From NCBI GenBank assembly GCA_913045315.1, contig CAJWQJ010000001.1:1-64000 (forward strand): a DNA stretch of 64,000 nucleotides. Direction: 5' to 3'. This document shows, piece by piece, positions 1 through 8,367 of the stretch. The notes beneath the pieces are model-generated. The model saw only the letters and a program-made list of their open reading frames with translations, ran no database searches and was not told the DNA's origin. Position numbers and translations under genes: made by a program. Every line of letters begins with the position of its first letter. The stretch's first letter is position 1. The stretch comes from an uncultured Chloroflexota bacterium (GTDB taxonomy: Bacteria > Chloroflexota > Dehalococcoidia > Lucifugimonadales > UBA1127).

Positions 1-679
1 ACCCCCAAAAAGAACGAGAACGAAAGGCTTCTTTAGTAGTCATACCTTTGTCGATCGTAGGATCATCTATCTGTTCATCGATCGAATTAACCCTCCCATC
101 AGGCTGATGACCATATGGTTCAGGTCTGTGGCGAACAATGATTCCGGCTGGAACATTAACTACTAAACTAAGGAGAGAGCCATAAGCAATGGTTTTTCTC
201 CAGCCAATTTGGTCGATAATCCATACAAGTAAGGGAATTAAAGGGCCAGCTATTGTTGGGCCTGCAAACATAATTCCCATTGCCCGTCCACGTAACTTCT
301 TAAACCAATTGGCAACGGCCGTAACAAAAGGTATTCCTACAGTTGCTGTTGTTCCTACCGTAAGAATAAAAAACCCAAAGTAAAACACAGTCAAGGTATT
401 CATGCTGCTGATTATTACCATACCCAATGCAGTAGCCAACGCACCCACTAGAACAATTTTTCTTGGTCCATATTTGTCAACCAAGATGCCAATCAAGGGA
501 GCACTTAGGGATCCCACGAACACATGAAGGCTCGTAGCAAAACTGAATTCTGCATGGGACCAACCCATATGGTCAGTTATGGGGCCAATAAACGCACTCA
601 TGCCATATATAAATGAATAGGCAATAAAAAAATGTGTAGCCATATGGCCAAGAACAATGAACCACCCGTAGAAAATCAA
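1..679 (-). CDS. MFS transporter (N-terminal part, runs off the window)
   Basis: This reverse-strand frame is open from about 679 to the left edge, so only roughly 226 N-terminal residues are visible. The translation starts with a GWFIVLGH segment followed by about six hydrophobic helices. It carries an MFS loop motif (DKYGPRK) after helix 2 and a central-loop motif, RHRPEPYGHQPDG, matching the R-x-x-PE-x-x-G-x-x-PDG loop of the other MFS proteins in this window. The likely start is a TTG at 679 that keeps the whole first helix; an ATG at 643 would cut into it. The family takes up small carboxylates or similar solutes across the inner membrane, but the substrate cannot be read here. It diverges from msrA. 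Confidence 0.85.
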   Translation of the reverse strand, partial: MIFYGWFIVLGHMATHFFIAYSFIYGMSAFIGPITDHMGWSHAEFSFATSLHVFVGSLSAPLIGILVDKYGPRKIVLVGALATALGMVIISSMNTLTVFYFGFFILTVGTTATVGIPFVTAVANWFKKLRGRAMGIMFAGPTIAGPLIPLLVWIIDQIGWRKTIAYGSLLSLVVNVPAGIIVRHRPEPYGHQPDGRVNSIDEQIDDPTIDKGMTTKEAFRSRSFWG

Positions 680-737
680 ACAAAACCCCGCAACTTATAC
701 GACTATAAAATTTATGAAATATTTAACTGAGAAATTA

Positions 738-767
738 TTGGCAAGGCTGCCAAAATAGTATTATAGT
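738..767 (+). promoter_or_regulatory. Probable msrA promoter with overlapping inverted repeat
   Basis: A TTGGCA hexamer (738-743) and a TATAGT hexamer (762-767) are separated by 18 bases, a reasonable sigma-70 pair about 25 bases before the msrA start. The -35 hexamer is also the left arm of an inverted repeat, TTGGCA-N4-TGCCAA (738-753), which looks like a small operator. The divergent MFS gene begins at 679, so a regulator here could affect both genes. Identification is by eye. Confidence 0.4.
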
Positions 768-792
768 TTGAAAATAGAAATTGGGGGAAATT

Positions 793-1347
793 ATGGTTGA
801 TAGTCAGGAAATTGAAACAGCCGTTCTTGCTGGTGGATGTTTTTGGTGCTTAGAAGCAGTCTTTCAACAAACTAAAGGGATCATTACCGTCCAGTCAGGA
901 TACACTGGAGGACATGTAACAGACCCAAATTATTACCAGATATGCACTGGAACTACTGGGCACGCAGAGGTAGTACAAGTAACTTATAACTCCAATGAGC
1001 TAACCTATGTGAATCTTCTTGAAATATTTTTTGAAATACATGATCCTACTACACTAAACCAACAAGGCCCTGATATAGGAACTCAATACCGTTCAGCCAT
1101 TTTTTATTTAAATGAAACCCAAAAAACACTTTCACAGGAATTCATATCAAATCTAGATGCTACGGGTAAATATAATAATCATATTGTTACTGAAGTTGTC
1201 CCTTTAGAAATATTCTATCCTGCAGAGGATTACCACAACGATTATTACAAACTCAACACCTTTCAACCTTATTGTCAGTTCATTATTGAGCCTAAGCTTC
1301 TTAAATTCAAAAAAACATTTGCGGAAAAACATATTGATAGTAAGTAA
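793..1347 (+). CDS. msrA: Peptide methionine sulfoxide reductase MsrA
   Basis: MsrA reduces methionine-S-sulfoxide in proteins and free methionine in the cytoplasm, repairing oxidative damage. The hallmark GGCFWCLEAVF, with the nucleophilic Cys, lies near residue 17, followed by GYTGGHV and a conserved GHAEVV segment. The Cys in PYCQF near the C-terminus is a possible resolving or structural residue. At 184 residues it has normal family length. I take the ATG at 793 because GGGGGA sits just upstream of it; an in-frame TTG at 781 would add four residues and lacks a ribosome binding site. It appears monocistronic, with its own promoter at 738-767. No msrB is nearby. Confidence 0.95.
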   Translation: MVDSQEIETAVLAGGCFWCLEAVFQQTKGIITVQSGYTGGHVTDPNYYQICTGTTGHAEVVQVTYNSNELTYVNLLEIFFEIHDPTTLNQQGPDIGTQYRSAIFYLNETQKTLSQEFISNLDATGKYNNHIVTEVVPLEIFYPAEDYHNDYYKLNTFQPYCQFIIEPKLLKFKKTFAEKHIDSK

Positions 1348-1524
1348 CAAATAGAAATATTTTTCTAAACTTTTATTGATAGCGTTCTTAAGACAATTAC
1401 TACAAAGTATTCATATTTCCTTAGTGAAATCATAACCAAATCCTCCGAATTACCATTTAGTATTTAACTGTAAGAAAAAATCAGTACGTCGAGAAGCGAC
1501 GAAAACCTTTAAGGAAAGGAAAAA

Positions 1525-1779
1525 ATGGTAACTCTAATAGACAAAAAAACTTCAAATGCAATTCAAGCCAATAGTAATTCCTATGGACAACCAACAACAT
1601 ATAATAAAACAGATGCGAATAATTATGATGAACTTTTCGAGATGATGCTGTTTTATTATGAAGTAGATCTGTTTTCTCCAGCACCCTACCCCGACTACAA
1701 ACTAATAAAAAAAGCAATCACGAAATTTCTTTCATCCATTTCAAATATTTGGAAAAGCAAAACCATTAATACTCAATAA
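1525..1779 (+). CDS. Small hypothetical protein, 84 aa
   Basis: I do not recognise this protein. It is preceded by a good purine-rich ribosome binding site (AAGGAAAGG) a few bases before the ATG. The N-terminal half is polar and Asn/Thr-rich. The middle has an acidic aromatic stretch (DELFEMMLFYYEVDLF), and the C-terminus is basic and helical. There is no signal peptide or clear membrane segment. The leader holds a small hairpin (CGTCG/CGACG arms, 1487-1501). It lies between msrA and a convergent monooxygenase gene. Start signal and composition favour a real gene over the opposite-strand frame at 1481-1717. Confidence 0.55.
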   Translation: MVTLIDKKTSNAIQANSNSYGQPTTYNKTDANNYDELFEMMLFYYEVDLFSPAPYPDYKLIKKAITKFLSSISNIWKSKTINTQ

Positions 1780-1822
1780 GGGAAAAAGGGTGAAAGAATG
1801 CACCAACCGAGTCAGATATAAA

Positions 1823-2134
1823 TTAAATGGCTGCAGGTGGCGAATCAGAGGTATCCTTCCAAACTCTTACAAGAGGTTTATCCTGAAGCAATGAATTGAT
1901 GTTTTCAATAATTAACTGTCTGTCTTGATTTTTTTCCCAATTTTCCCAGAAGGAAATTGAATTCCAAGTGCTTATCGTAATGAAAATAGTAGGATTATAG
2001 GCGTCTATAAGTGTTTCACCAGATACAAATCCTGGTTGCAAAACTGCTGCAGAACGTAATTCACGAAGAAAATCGACGATTTCATCCTGACTCCCAGGAA
2101 TTACTTTTCGTTCAACAATTAACTTTATTACCAT
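1823..2134 (-). CDS. Antibiotic biosynthesis monooxygenase (ABM) domain protein
   Basis: This 103-residue protein has the layout of a single ABM/dimeric alpha-beta-barrel domain: an opening strand VIKLIVERKV, the helix with FLRELRSAA, QPGFVSGETL, a third strand with TISTW, and SFWENWEKNQDRQ. Such domains include quinol monooxygenases and IsdG-type heme oxygenases, usually acting as dimers without a bound metal. The substrate cannot be assigned. AAGGCGGGG precedes the ATG. The gene is divergent from the phosphate operon, across a 318-bp intergenic region holding an inverted repeat (2201-2221) and Pho-box-like repeats. Confidence 0.75.
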   Translation of the reverse strand: MVIKLIVERKVIPGSQDEIVDFLRELRSAAVLQPGFVSGETLIDAYNPTIFITISTWNSISFWENWEKNQDRQLIIENINSLLQDKPLVRVWKDTSDSPPAAI

Positions 2135-2200
2135 ATCCCCGCCTTTCTAGAACAATCGCTCCGTAGTATCGCTTGAGAGCTTATATTAACAATAATATTA

Positions 2201-2221
2201 TTATTAGTGAAACACTAATAA
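2201..2221. repeat. Perfect 9-bp inverted repeat, operator-like
   Basis: Nine-base arms, TTATTAGTG and CACTAATAA, flank AAA with perfect complementarity. The repeat lies about 65 bases upstream of the divergent monooxygenase start, so it may be an operator for that gene. A U-tract is absent, so it is not an obvious terminator. Confidence 0.5.
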
Positions 2222-2283
2222 ATTAACATATTACCTAAATTCTACTGATTATTAGGAACTCTTTGCCTTTTTAGAAAATATTT

Positions 2284-2336
2284 CTTAATAAATTGTTAAC
2301 ATTACTTCTATAGAACACTTCACGTCTTCTTAACAA
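2284..2336 (+). promoter_or_regulatory. Pho-box-like array of 11-bp-spaced repeats
   Basis: Repeats resembling CTTAACA recur every 11 bases: CTTAATAA (2284), GTTAACAT (2295), a degenerate TTCTATAG (2306), then CTTCACGT (2318) and CTTAACAA (2329). Tandem 8-bp repeats with 3-bp spacers are the known layout of PhoB-type binding sites; CTTAACCT-like units are the cyanobacterial form. A TATAAA hexamer (2354-2359) follows at a plausible -10 distance. The array sits upstream of the PiT accessory and transporter genes, which are followed by a PhoB/PhoR-type pair. The rest of the 2135-2452 intergenic region shows no gene. Confidence 0.6.
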
Positions 2337-2452
2337 CCAATTTAGATTCCTCATATAAAGTTTAAGAGAGATCAATGGATTTAGTGATCATAGCATGCAA
2401 ATTACTAGCGTAACTTGAAGTTTGATATAACAAAGAGAGGGAAAATACGACA

Positions 2453-3082
2453 ATGAAATTTAACTTAATACCTAGAGATGAAAAGTTTTTTACTATGCTA
2501 CAAGGAAGTGCAAATCAAATTAAAATTGCTTCTGCAAAATTTTTGGATCTAATGGACAATTATGACAATTTGGACGGCAAAGTTGCAGAAATAAAAGTCT
2601 GTGAAGAAAGAGGAGATCAGCAAATCCATGATATCATGGCAGCATTGCATAGAACATTTGTTACTCCTATGGATCATGAAGATATTGCTATACTTGCAGA
2701 GCGACTTGATGACGTTCTTGATGCCATCGAGGAAGTTTCTAGAACCCTCGTAGAGTACAAAATTTCTGAACCAACTAGTTATGCTATTGAAATGGCAAAA
2801 ATAATTGCACGTTGCGGTGAACAAATTGAATCTGCAATTGGATTGCTTCATTTCAGAGGATCACGTTTAAAAGAAATTCTACCTTACACCGTTGAACTTA
2901 ACAGTTTAGAAAACCAAGGAGATCAGGTTACCAGTCGTGCGATCGGAGAGCTTTTTGGTAATAGTGATGATCCAATTACTATTCTAAAATGGAGAGATAT
3001 CTATCATTACCTCGAACAGGCTACAGATCGGGCTGAAGATGTCGCAAATGTTTTAGAAGCAATAGTTTTAAAACATAGTTAG
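2453..3082 (+). CDS. DUF47/PhoU-like phosphate transport accessory protein
   Basis: This 209-residue helical cytoplasmic protein opens with LIPRDEKFFTML, typical of the DUF47 (YkaA, PhoU-like) family encoded next to PiT carriers. Conserved acidic clusters are visible: CEERGDQQIHDI near residue 51, TPMDHEDIAILAERLDDVLDAIEE around 72-94, and a matching GDQVTSRAI and DIYHYLEQATDRAEDVANVLE in the second half. In PhoU these bind metal clusters. The protein likely modulates the PiT carrier 29 bases downstream. A GAGGG site precedes the ATG. Confidence 0.93.
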   Translation: MKFNLIPRDEKFFTMLQGSANQIKIASAKFLDLMDNYDNLDGKVAEIKVCEERGDQQIHDIMAALHRTFVTPMDHEDIAILAERLDDVLDAIEEVSRTLVEYKISEPTSYAIEMAKIIARCGEQIESAIGLLHFRGSRLKEILPYTVELNSLENQGDQVTSRAIGELFGNSDDPITILKWRDIYHYLEQATDRAEDVANVLEAIVLKHS

Positions 3083-3111
3083 CACAAAATTACTTCAAAG
3101 GAAAAAATTAC

Positions 3112-4110
3112 ATGTTAGAACTAATAATCGTTATTATTACAATTACTTTAGCAATCTCCTATTCTTATGCAAACGGTATCAATGACGCTGCAAACGCAAT
3201 TGCTCTAGTAGTTTCAACACGCGTAATGTCTCCTTTTGCAGCAATACTAATGGGTGCAGGATTTAACCTTCTCGGTGCAGTAACCGGAACTGCAGTAGCA
3301 AAAACAATTGGGAAAGGAATCATTGACCCGAGTCAAGTTAACCAAATGACTGTAGTCGCCTCTATTCTTTCTGCTGTACTTTGGGTAATGATAGCTACAC
3401 GTAAAGGTATTCCTGTAAGTGTAAGTCATTCGTTAGTGGCTTCGGTACTTGGGGCAGGCCTTGCTACAGCAGGAATTGATGCAATCAACCTAACTACCGC
3501 AACTAAAGTACTATTAGCTCTGGCACTGTCTCCACTTTTTGGCTTCTTTGGTGGTTATTCCATAATGGTAGCCTTGTATTGGATGGTTCGAAAATCTTCT
3601 CAATCAACAACTGAAAAAATATTTGGTAAATTGCAAATTATTGTCGGAGCTTTTATGGCATATGCACATGGAAAAAACGATGCGCAAAATGCGATGGGAA
3701 TTATGGCTTTAGGATGGGCAGTATATAAATCTCAAGAAGTTAGTGTGGACCTATGGATGCAGCTATCCGCAGGACTAGCTATCGGAGTAGGAACAGCATT
3801 AGGGGGCTGGAAAGTAATTAGGACACTTGGAATGCGCCTTACAAAGTTGCGTCCAATTCACGGATTCGCTGCCTATACTGCAGGAGCAACAGTTATCGAA
3901 CTCGCATCAGCAATTGGTTTACCTGTTAGCACAACACATACCGCTACAAGTAGTGTAATGGGTGTTGGAGCAACCAAACGGCTTTCCGCTGTCCGCTGGG
4001 GACTAAGTCGAGACATTGCACTTGCCTGGCTTGTAACATACCCTGTTTGCTTTATCATAGCCTTCATATTATCCCTTGTTTTAGGACCAATAGATTCCAT
4101 TTTGAGATAA
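3112..4110 (+). CDS. pit: PiT-family inorganic phosphate transporter
   Basis: This 332-residue integral membrane protein with about ten hydrophobic segments is a low-affinity inorganic phosphate carrier, usually cation-coupled, of the inner membrane. The duplicated PiT signature is clear: YANGINDAANAIALVVSTR near residue 19 and AYAHGKNDAQNAMGIMAL near 184, with the paired repeats PVSVSHSLVAS and PVSTTHTATSS. Length fits the short bacterial PiT form. It shares an operon with the upstream DUF47 protein and is followed 77 bases later by a phosphate-type two-component system. Confidence 0.96.
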   Translation: MLELIIVIITITLAISYSYANGINDAANAIALVVSTRVMSPFAAILMGAGFNLLGAVTGTAVAKTIGKGIIDPSQVNQMTVVASILSAVLWVMIATRKGIPVSVSHSLVASVLGAGLATAGIDAINLTTATKVLLALALSPLFGFFGGYSIMVALYWMVRKSSQSTTEKIFGKLQIIVGAFMAYAHGKNDAQNAMGIMALGWAVYKSQEVSVDLWMQLSAGLAIGVGTALGGWKVIRTLGMRLTKLRPIHGFAAYTAGATVIELASAIGLPVSTTHTATSSVMGVGATKRLSAVRWGLSRDIALAWLVTYPVCFIIAFILSLVLGPIDSILR

Positions 4111-4187
4111 CGTGAAAATTTACTATGCCCACTATAAATAATGTATAATTCAACTCGATGTAGTTAAATAGACATTTAGGCATAACA

Positions 4188-4901
4188 ATGACCAAAGGCT
4201 CAATACTTCTTGTTGAAGATGAAGAAAATATTCGTGAGGCACTGAAATATATTCTAGCCCAAGAAAATTACTCCGTTACTATTGCAAGTGATGGTAGCGA
4301 AGGATTAAGCCTTGCTCAAGAATTAAATCCTGATTTAATATTACTTGATGTTATGTTGCCTGAGATCGATGGAATGGAATTATGTAAAATCATCAGAAGA
4401 GCAAGTGATGTACCAATAATAATGCTAACAGCTAGAAGTGAAGAAGTGGATAAAGTCCTTGGATTAGAAATTGGGGCTGATGATTACATAACTAAACCGT
4501 TTAGCAAACATGAATTACTGGCACGAATTCGTGCTGTTTTGCGGCGAACCACTTCAAATACGGAACAACATGAAGTCACATCAGAGATTCTTCAATCAGG
4601 AAAAATAACTCTCAATAAGAAAAGCCATATAGTTACCATCCTTGGTATTAACTTAGATTGCTCACCACGTGAGTTTAGTCTGCTTCAATTATTAATGGAA
4701 AATCAAAACCGAGCCCTTTCACGTGATCAAATGTTAGAATCACTATGGGGTGAGGATTGGTATGGAGATACAAGAACAGTTGATGTACATGTTCGTTGGC
4801 TTAGAAAAAAAATTGAAGTGGATCCCGCCAACCCTAAAATAATAGTAACGGTTCGAGGAGTAGGATATCGCTTTGATAGTCAATCTGCTGAATTCTATTA
4901 G
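4188..4901 (+). CDS. phoB: OmpR/PhoB-family response regulator
   Basis: A two-domain regulator of 237 residues. The receiver domain (about 1-120) has acidic residues E10/D11, the phosphoacceptor D54 in LLDVMLPEIDG, T81 in MLTARS and K103 in YITKPF. The C-terminal winged helix (about 135-233) contains SPREFSLL and the VDVHVRWLRKKI recognition region. Next to PiT, and overlapping the kinase gene, it is best read as the phosphate regulator, though the sequence alone does not exclude another OmpR-type role. A TATAAT (4144-4149) lies 38 bases upstream, so it may have its own promoter. Confidence 0.93.
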   Translation: MTKGSILLVEDEENIREALKYILAQENYSVTIASDGSEGLSLAQELNPDLILLDVMLPEIDGMELCKIIRRASDVPIIMLTARSEEVDKVLGLEIGADDYITKPFSKHELLARIRAVLRRTTSNTEQHEVTSEILQSGKITLNKKSHIVTILGINLDCSPREFSLLQLLMENQNRALSRDQMLESLWGEDWYGDTRTVDVHVRWLRKKIEVDPANPKIIVTVRGVGYRFDSQSAEFY

Positions 4902-6639
4902 AGGGCGTTTTGTTCTTTTATTTACTTTTTTAATCGTAATATCTATGGGGTTAGTAAGCCTCTATCTCATTAATTTTATTCATAACAGTTATACTTCAGC
5001 ATTGAAAAACAACTTGCATCGCGAAAGTGTTATTCTAGCCAAAAATGTTACCCCCTATATTGTAAAAAATGACATTGAAGAAATTGAGGTTTTGGTGAAA
5101 AACATTGAATCAACTCTCAATTCTGAAATTTCCATCATTGATTCAACTGGAAAAATTATACTTGGCGATAATAACCTGCTACTTAATACTCCTGAAATTC
5201 AAATGTCATTAACAAATGAATTTGGATATCGGGAAAGTTCTGATAATAATCTAATCATCCAGGACAAATTTTATGTAGCAATTTCACTCCACCATAACAA
5301 TGAACTTCTGGGATTTCTACATATTGTAAACCATTCAAGTCAGATACAGTCAGATATTTATCACATAATACTGACAGTAATTACTTCAGGAGTGGTAGTC
5401 ACAATTATAACTATACTATTTGGAACTCGTATGTCGGCAAAAATTACTGAGTCTGTTTCTTCAATATTAAAAGGGGCACAAATTATCTCTGAAGGCAATC
5501 TTACTTATCGAGTGCAAACCTCAGCAAAAGACGAAACTAAAGATTTAGCAACAGCATTTAACTCAATGGCTATATCTTTGCAAGAAATAGTACGTGAGCT
5601 TTCAGAAGAAAAGGATATTCTATATGTAGTTTTAGAAACAATGAGTGATGGGGTAATCGTCGTCGCACAAAATAGTGAAATCGTTATGATGAATGATGCC
5701 TCAAGAAACATGCTGCAAACTTTTGGTACCCCCCCTCACCACAAACGATTTGGAGAAGTTATTCGTGATCATCGTTTGCAAGAACTACTATCTATATGTA
5801 TTACTGAAAATCGACCACAAGAAGCAGAACTAGAATTTCGGTATCCACATAGTTATCTGAAGGTAATAGCAACACCGTTGGTTCAAGATAATTCTGATAG
5901 TGTTGTCGGTGCATTATTTACACTCCACGACCTTACTCAAACATATCAAATAGAAACTACCCGACGGGAATTTGTAAGCAACGTTTCACATGAACTTCGT
6001 AGCCCTCTTGCAGCAATAAAAGCTATGTCCGAAACATTGGAGGGGGGAGCTATTAATGATGCTTCAACTTCATATGATTTTCTTCACAGAATAAATAATG
6101 AGGTAGATAGGATGACACAATTAACTAACGACCTACTCGATCTGGCTCGACTAGAAAATAATAAAAGTGAAATAATGCCTACACGCATACAATTATTACC
6201 TTTTCTTCAAGGTTTTATCTCTGAAATAATTTTTCAAAATAAAGAAAACCCAAGAAATATTTCACTCGATACTGAATTTGAGAATGCTGTGCTAATAATT
6301 GACGAGGGTAAAATCCGGCAAGTATTACAAAATTTAGTAAATAACGCAATTCAATATACTCAAATGCATGAAAACATAACTATTAGTGCTAAAGTTACTG
6401 ATGATAAAGTAATCATACAAGTCAAGGATGAAGGACAAGGAATACCTGCTGAGCATCAACCTCATATTTTCGAACGATTTTATAAAGTTGACCGGTCAAG
6501 GAAAGATTCAGGTACCGGCCTAGGATTAGCTATTGCAAAACATATCGTTCAGCTACACGATGGATTGATATCAGTTCAAAGTACCGTTGGAAGTGGAACA
6601 AAATTTGAATTTACACTTCCTTTGGTTAAGGAACAATAA
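4873..6639 (+). CDS. phoR: Sensor histidine kinase, PhoR-like
   Basis: This 588-residue membrane kinase partners the regulator upstream, whose gene it overlaps by 29 bases from a TTG start. Order of parts: TM1 at about 11-31, an extracytoplasmic domain of roughly 130 residues, TM2 at about 167-187, a HAMP linker, and a PAS-like domain (about 250-355) of the kind common in PhoR. These are followed by the HisKA H-box VSHELRSPL with His about 373, then the ATPase domain with N-box NLVNNAIQYT, DEGQGIPAEH and GTGLGLAIAKHIV. All catalytic boxes are intact. The long outer domain is larger than in E. coli PhoR and resembles Gram-positive forms. Phosphate sensing is inferred from context. Confidence 0.92.
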   Translation: MIVNLLNSIRGRFVLLFTFLIVISMGLVSLYLINFIHNSYTSALKNNLHRESVILAKNVTPYIVKNDIEEIEVLVKNIESTLNSEISIIDSTGKIILGDNNLLLNTPEIQMSLTNEFGYRESSDNNLIIQDKFYVAISLHHNNELLGFLHIVNHSSQIQSDIYHIILTVITSGVVVTIITILFGTRMSAKITESVSSILKGAQIISEGNLTYRVQTSAKDETKDLATAFNSMAISLQEIVRELSEEKDILYVVLETMSDGVIVVAQNSEIVMMNDASRNMLQTFGTPPHHKRFGEVIRDHRLQELLSICITENRPQEAELEFRYPHSYLKVIATPLVQDNSDSVVGALFTLHDLTQTYQIETTRREFVSNVSHELRSPLAAIKAMSETLEGGAINDASTSYDFLHRINNEVDRMTQLTNDLLDLARLENNKSEIMPTRIQLLPFLQGFISEIIFQNKENPRNISLDTEFENAVLIIDEGKIRQVLQNLVNNAIQYTQMHENITISAKVTDDKVIIQVKDEGQGIPAEHQPHIFERFYKVDRSRKDSGTGLGLAIAKHIVQLHDGLISVQSTVGSGTKFEFTLPLVKEQ

Positions 6640-6775
6640 TAATCAACAGAAGGTTATTGGAAATTGATTCTTGAGCATACTAAAAGAGATATTAGTCTTA
6701 TTAGTTTGTAGTTTTCAAATATCATAGTTGCTGTACCTGTCATGATATTGAACGTTTTGTTAAACTGCATTCAAT

Positions 6776-7138
6776 ATGATTGCGATTTCTATATCAGAAT
6801 TATTAGGTGCCTTTGGAATATCTGGAATAACTTTAGCTATTGTTTCTATAGTTCTTCATGTTTATCGAGAATCTGATTCTCGTGATAGAAATAATTTTAA
6901 GTTTTCAGGAAGTTATAGACCTCCACCAGCTACTGAAAATACAAAACCTAACAAGAAAGCTGAGTGTGCTCTATGGATTACAACTACCACTCTTACTTTA
7001 ATAACTTTTGTTGTAGTTGGATGGAGTTTCATTAAATGGGGAGGCCTTGCTATAGGTATGAGTTTAATACTTTTTTCATTTTTTGAATTTCTCGATTGGC
7101 ATTCTGAAAGTTCACTCAAAAACAAGATTAATGAATAG
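6776..7138 (+). CDS. Small hypothetical membrane protein, 120 aa
   Basis: Unrecognised. One hydrophobic helix lies at about residues 7-28, followed by a polar, proline-containing cytoplasmic or extracytoplasmic loop (RYRPPP-like region near 47-60). Two more helices follow at about 66-86 and 89-106. The layout suggests a three-helix inner membrane protein. The short spacing to the preceding kinase gene (136 bases) and same strand do not prove co-transcription. There is no strong ribosome binding site. Confidence 0.6.
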   Translation: MIAISISELLGAFGISGITLAIVSIVLHVYRESDSRDRNNFKFSGSYRPPPATENTKPNKKAECALWITTTTLTLITFVVVGWSFIKWGGLAIGMSLILFSFFEFLDWHSESSLKNKINE

Positions 7139-7212
7139 GTCGATTGACACCTTTCATTGCCCACTGATATCCTGAAGTTACTGTTTAATAGATAATTTCA
7201 ACGAGAAAAAAG

Positions 7213-8367
7213 ATGACTGAGCCTACAAGAATTTACCAAAAATTCAATAGTTTCGTAGAAATGAGTCATGCTGAAACTGAAGACGCTCAGGCACTTCTTC
7301 GCATTGATTCACTTTATAGTAAACTTGGTGAATTAAATTTTGATGAATCAAAAAAAGATGTAATAGAGAAAGCATGTAATGCACTACTTAAACCACAAGA
7401 GGCATCAGACAATCCTCGTTTCAAATTAGAAAGCTACATAACTCAAGAAATTCTGCATCAAAACAAGGAAGACCTTCCAAGGTATTTATATTACCGATAT
7501 CGCTATGAAACCAATTTTCAAAATTTTATCATTGATGAGTTTCCCCCTAGTGTTCAAGTAGAAGTTTCATCAATATGTAATTATCGATGTGTTTTCTGTT
7601 ACCAAACAGATTCAGCCCTAACCAGCCCTAAAAACGAACATATGGGTTTGATGTCTGTTGATCTATTTAAACAGGTAATCGATGAACTTGAAGGAAATTG
7701 TGACCAAGTAACTATCGCATCGCGTGGTGAACCATTAATAAACCGTAATATTAGCGAAATGCTTGCTTATACCGAGGGCAAATTTGTTGCTTTTAAAATT
7801 AATACTAATGCCTGGTTTCTGGATGAAAAAAAGAGTCATGCAATTCTGGAATCAGGAGTTAATAATCTGGTATTTTCTGTCGATGCCGCTACTGAACCTC
7901 TTTATAGCCAATTAAGAGTTAACGGTAACTTAGAAAGAGTTGTTAAAAATATACGCTTGTTCCAAGACATTCGTAAAAAACATTATCCTAATTCAAAGAT
8001 ACTAACACGTGCTTCTGGTGTAAAAGTAAGTACAGAACAAAGCTTCGAGGAAATGGAAGGTTTCTGGGGAGATCTTGTTGACCAAGTTGCCTTCGTTGAC
8101 TATAACCCATGGGAAAACACGTATGAGCGACCTATAAATGATATCTCTCAGCCCTGCTCTGACCTCTGGAGAAGAACATTTGTTTGGTTTAACGGATTTG
8201 TTAATCCTTGTGATGTTGATTACAGGTCATTTCTTACGACTGGAAATATCAAAAATGCTTCACTTGCTGAAATATGGTCGGGTGAGAAATACTCGCAACT
8301 ACGTGATGCTCATCTGAATAATCGCAGATCTGAACAATCACCTTGCAATCGTTGCACATTAGTTTAG
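7213..8367 (+). CDS. Radical SAM protein with SPASM-like C-terminus
   Basis: The cluster motif C-x3-C-x2-C appears as CNYRCVFC near residue 122, giving the radical SAM [4Fe-4S] site, and is followed by the SAM-binding region TIASRGEPLI. The C-terminal part has Cys residues (PCSDLWRR, NPCDVDYR, SPCNRCT) and the GNIKNASLAEIWSGEKY segment typical of SPASM domains that bind extra Fe-S clusters. About 115 N-terminal residues precede the radical SAM core and look helical. Such proteins modify peptides, proteins or sugars. No obvious substrate peptide gene is adjacent, so the target is unknown. The 3' end overlaps convergent trhO by 4 bases. Confidence 0.88.
   Translation: MTEPTRIYQKFNSFVEMSHAETEDAQALLRIDSLYSKLGELNFDESKKDVIEKACNALLKPQEASDNPRFKLESYITQEILHQNKEDLPRYLYYRYRYETNFQNFIIDEFPPSVQVEVSSICNYRCVFCYQTDSALTSPKNEHMGLMSVDLFKQVIDELEGNCDQVTIASRGEPLINRNISEMLAYTEGKFVAFKINTNAWFLDEKKSHAILESGVNNLVFSVDAATEPLYSQLRVNGNLERVVKNIRLFQDIRKKHYPNSKILTRASGVKVSTEQSFEEMEGFWGDLVDQVAFVDYNPWENTYERPINDISQPCSDLWRRTFVWFNGFVNPCDVDYRSFLTTGNIKNASLAEIWSGEKYSQLRDAHLNNRRSEQSPCNRCTLV

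Noticed and set aside
1481-1717. Reverse-strand open frame of 78 codons opposite the small 84-aa gene
   Set aside because: It lacks a ribosome binding site and runs antisense to the frame that has one; composition looks like a shadow.
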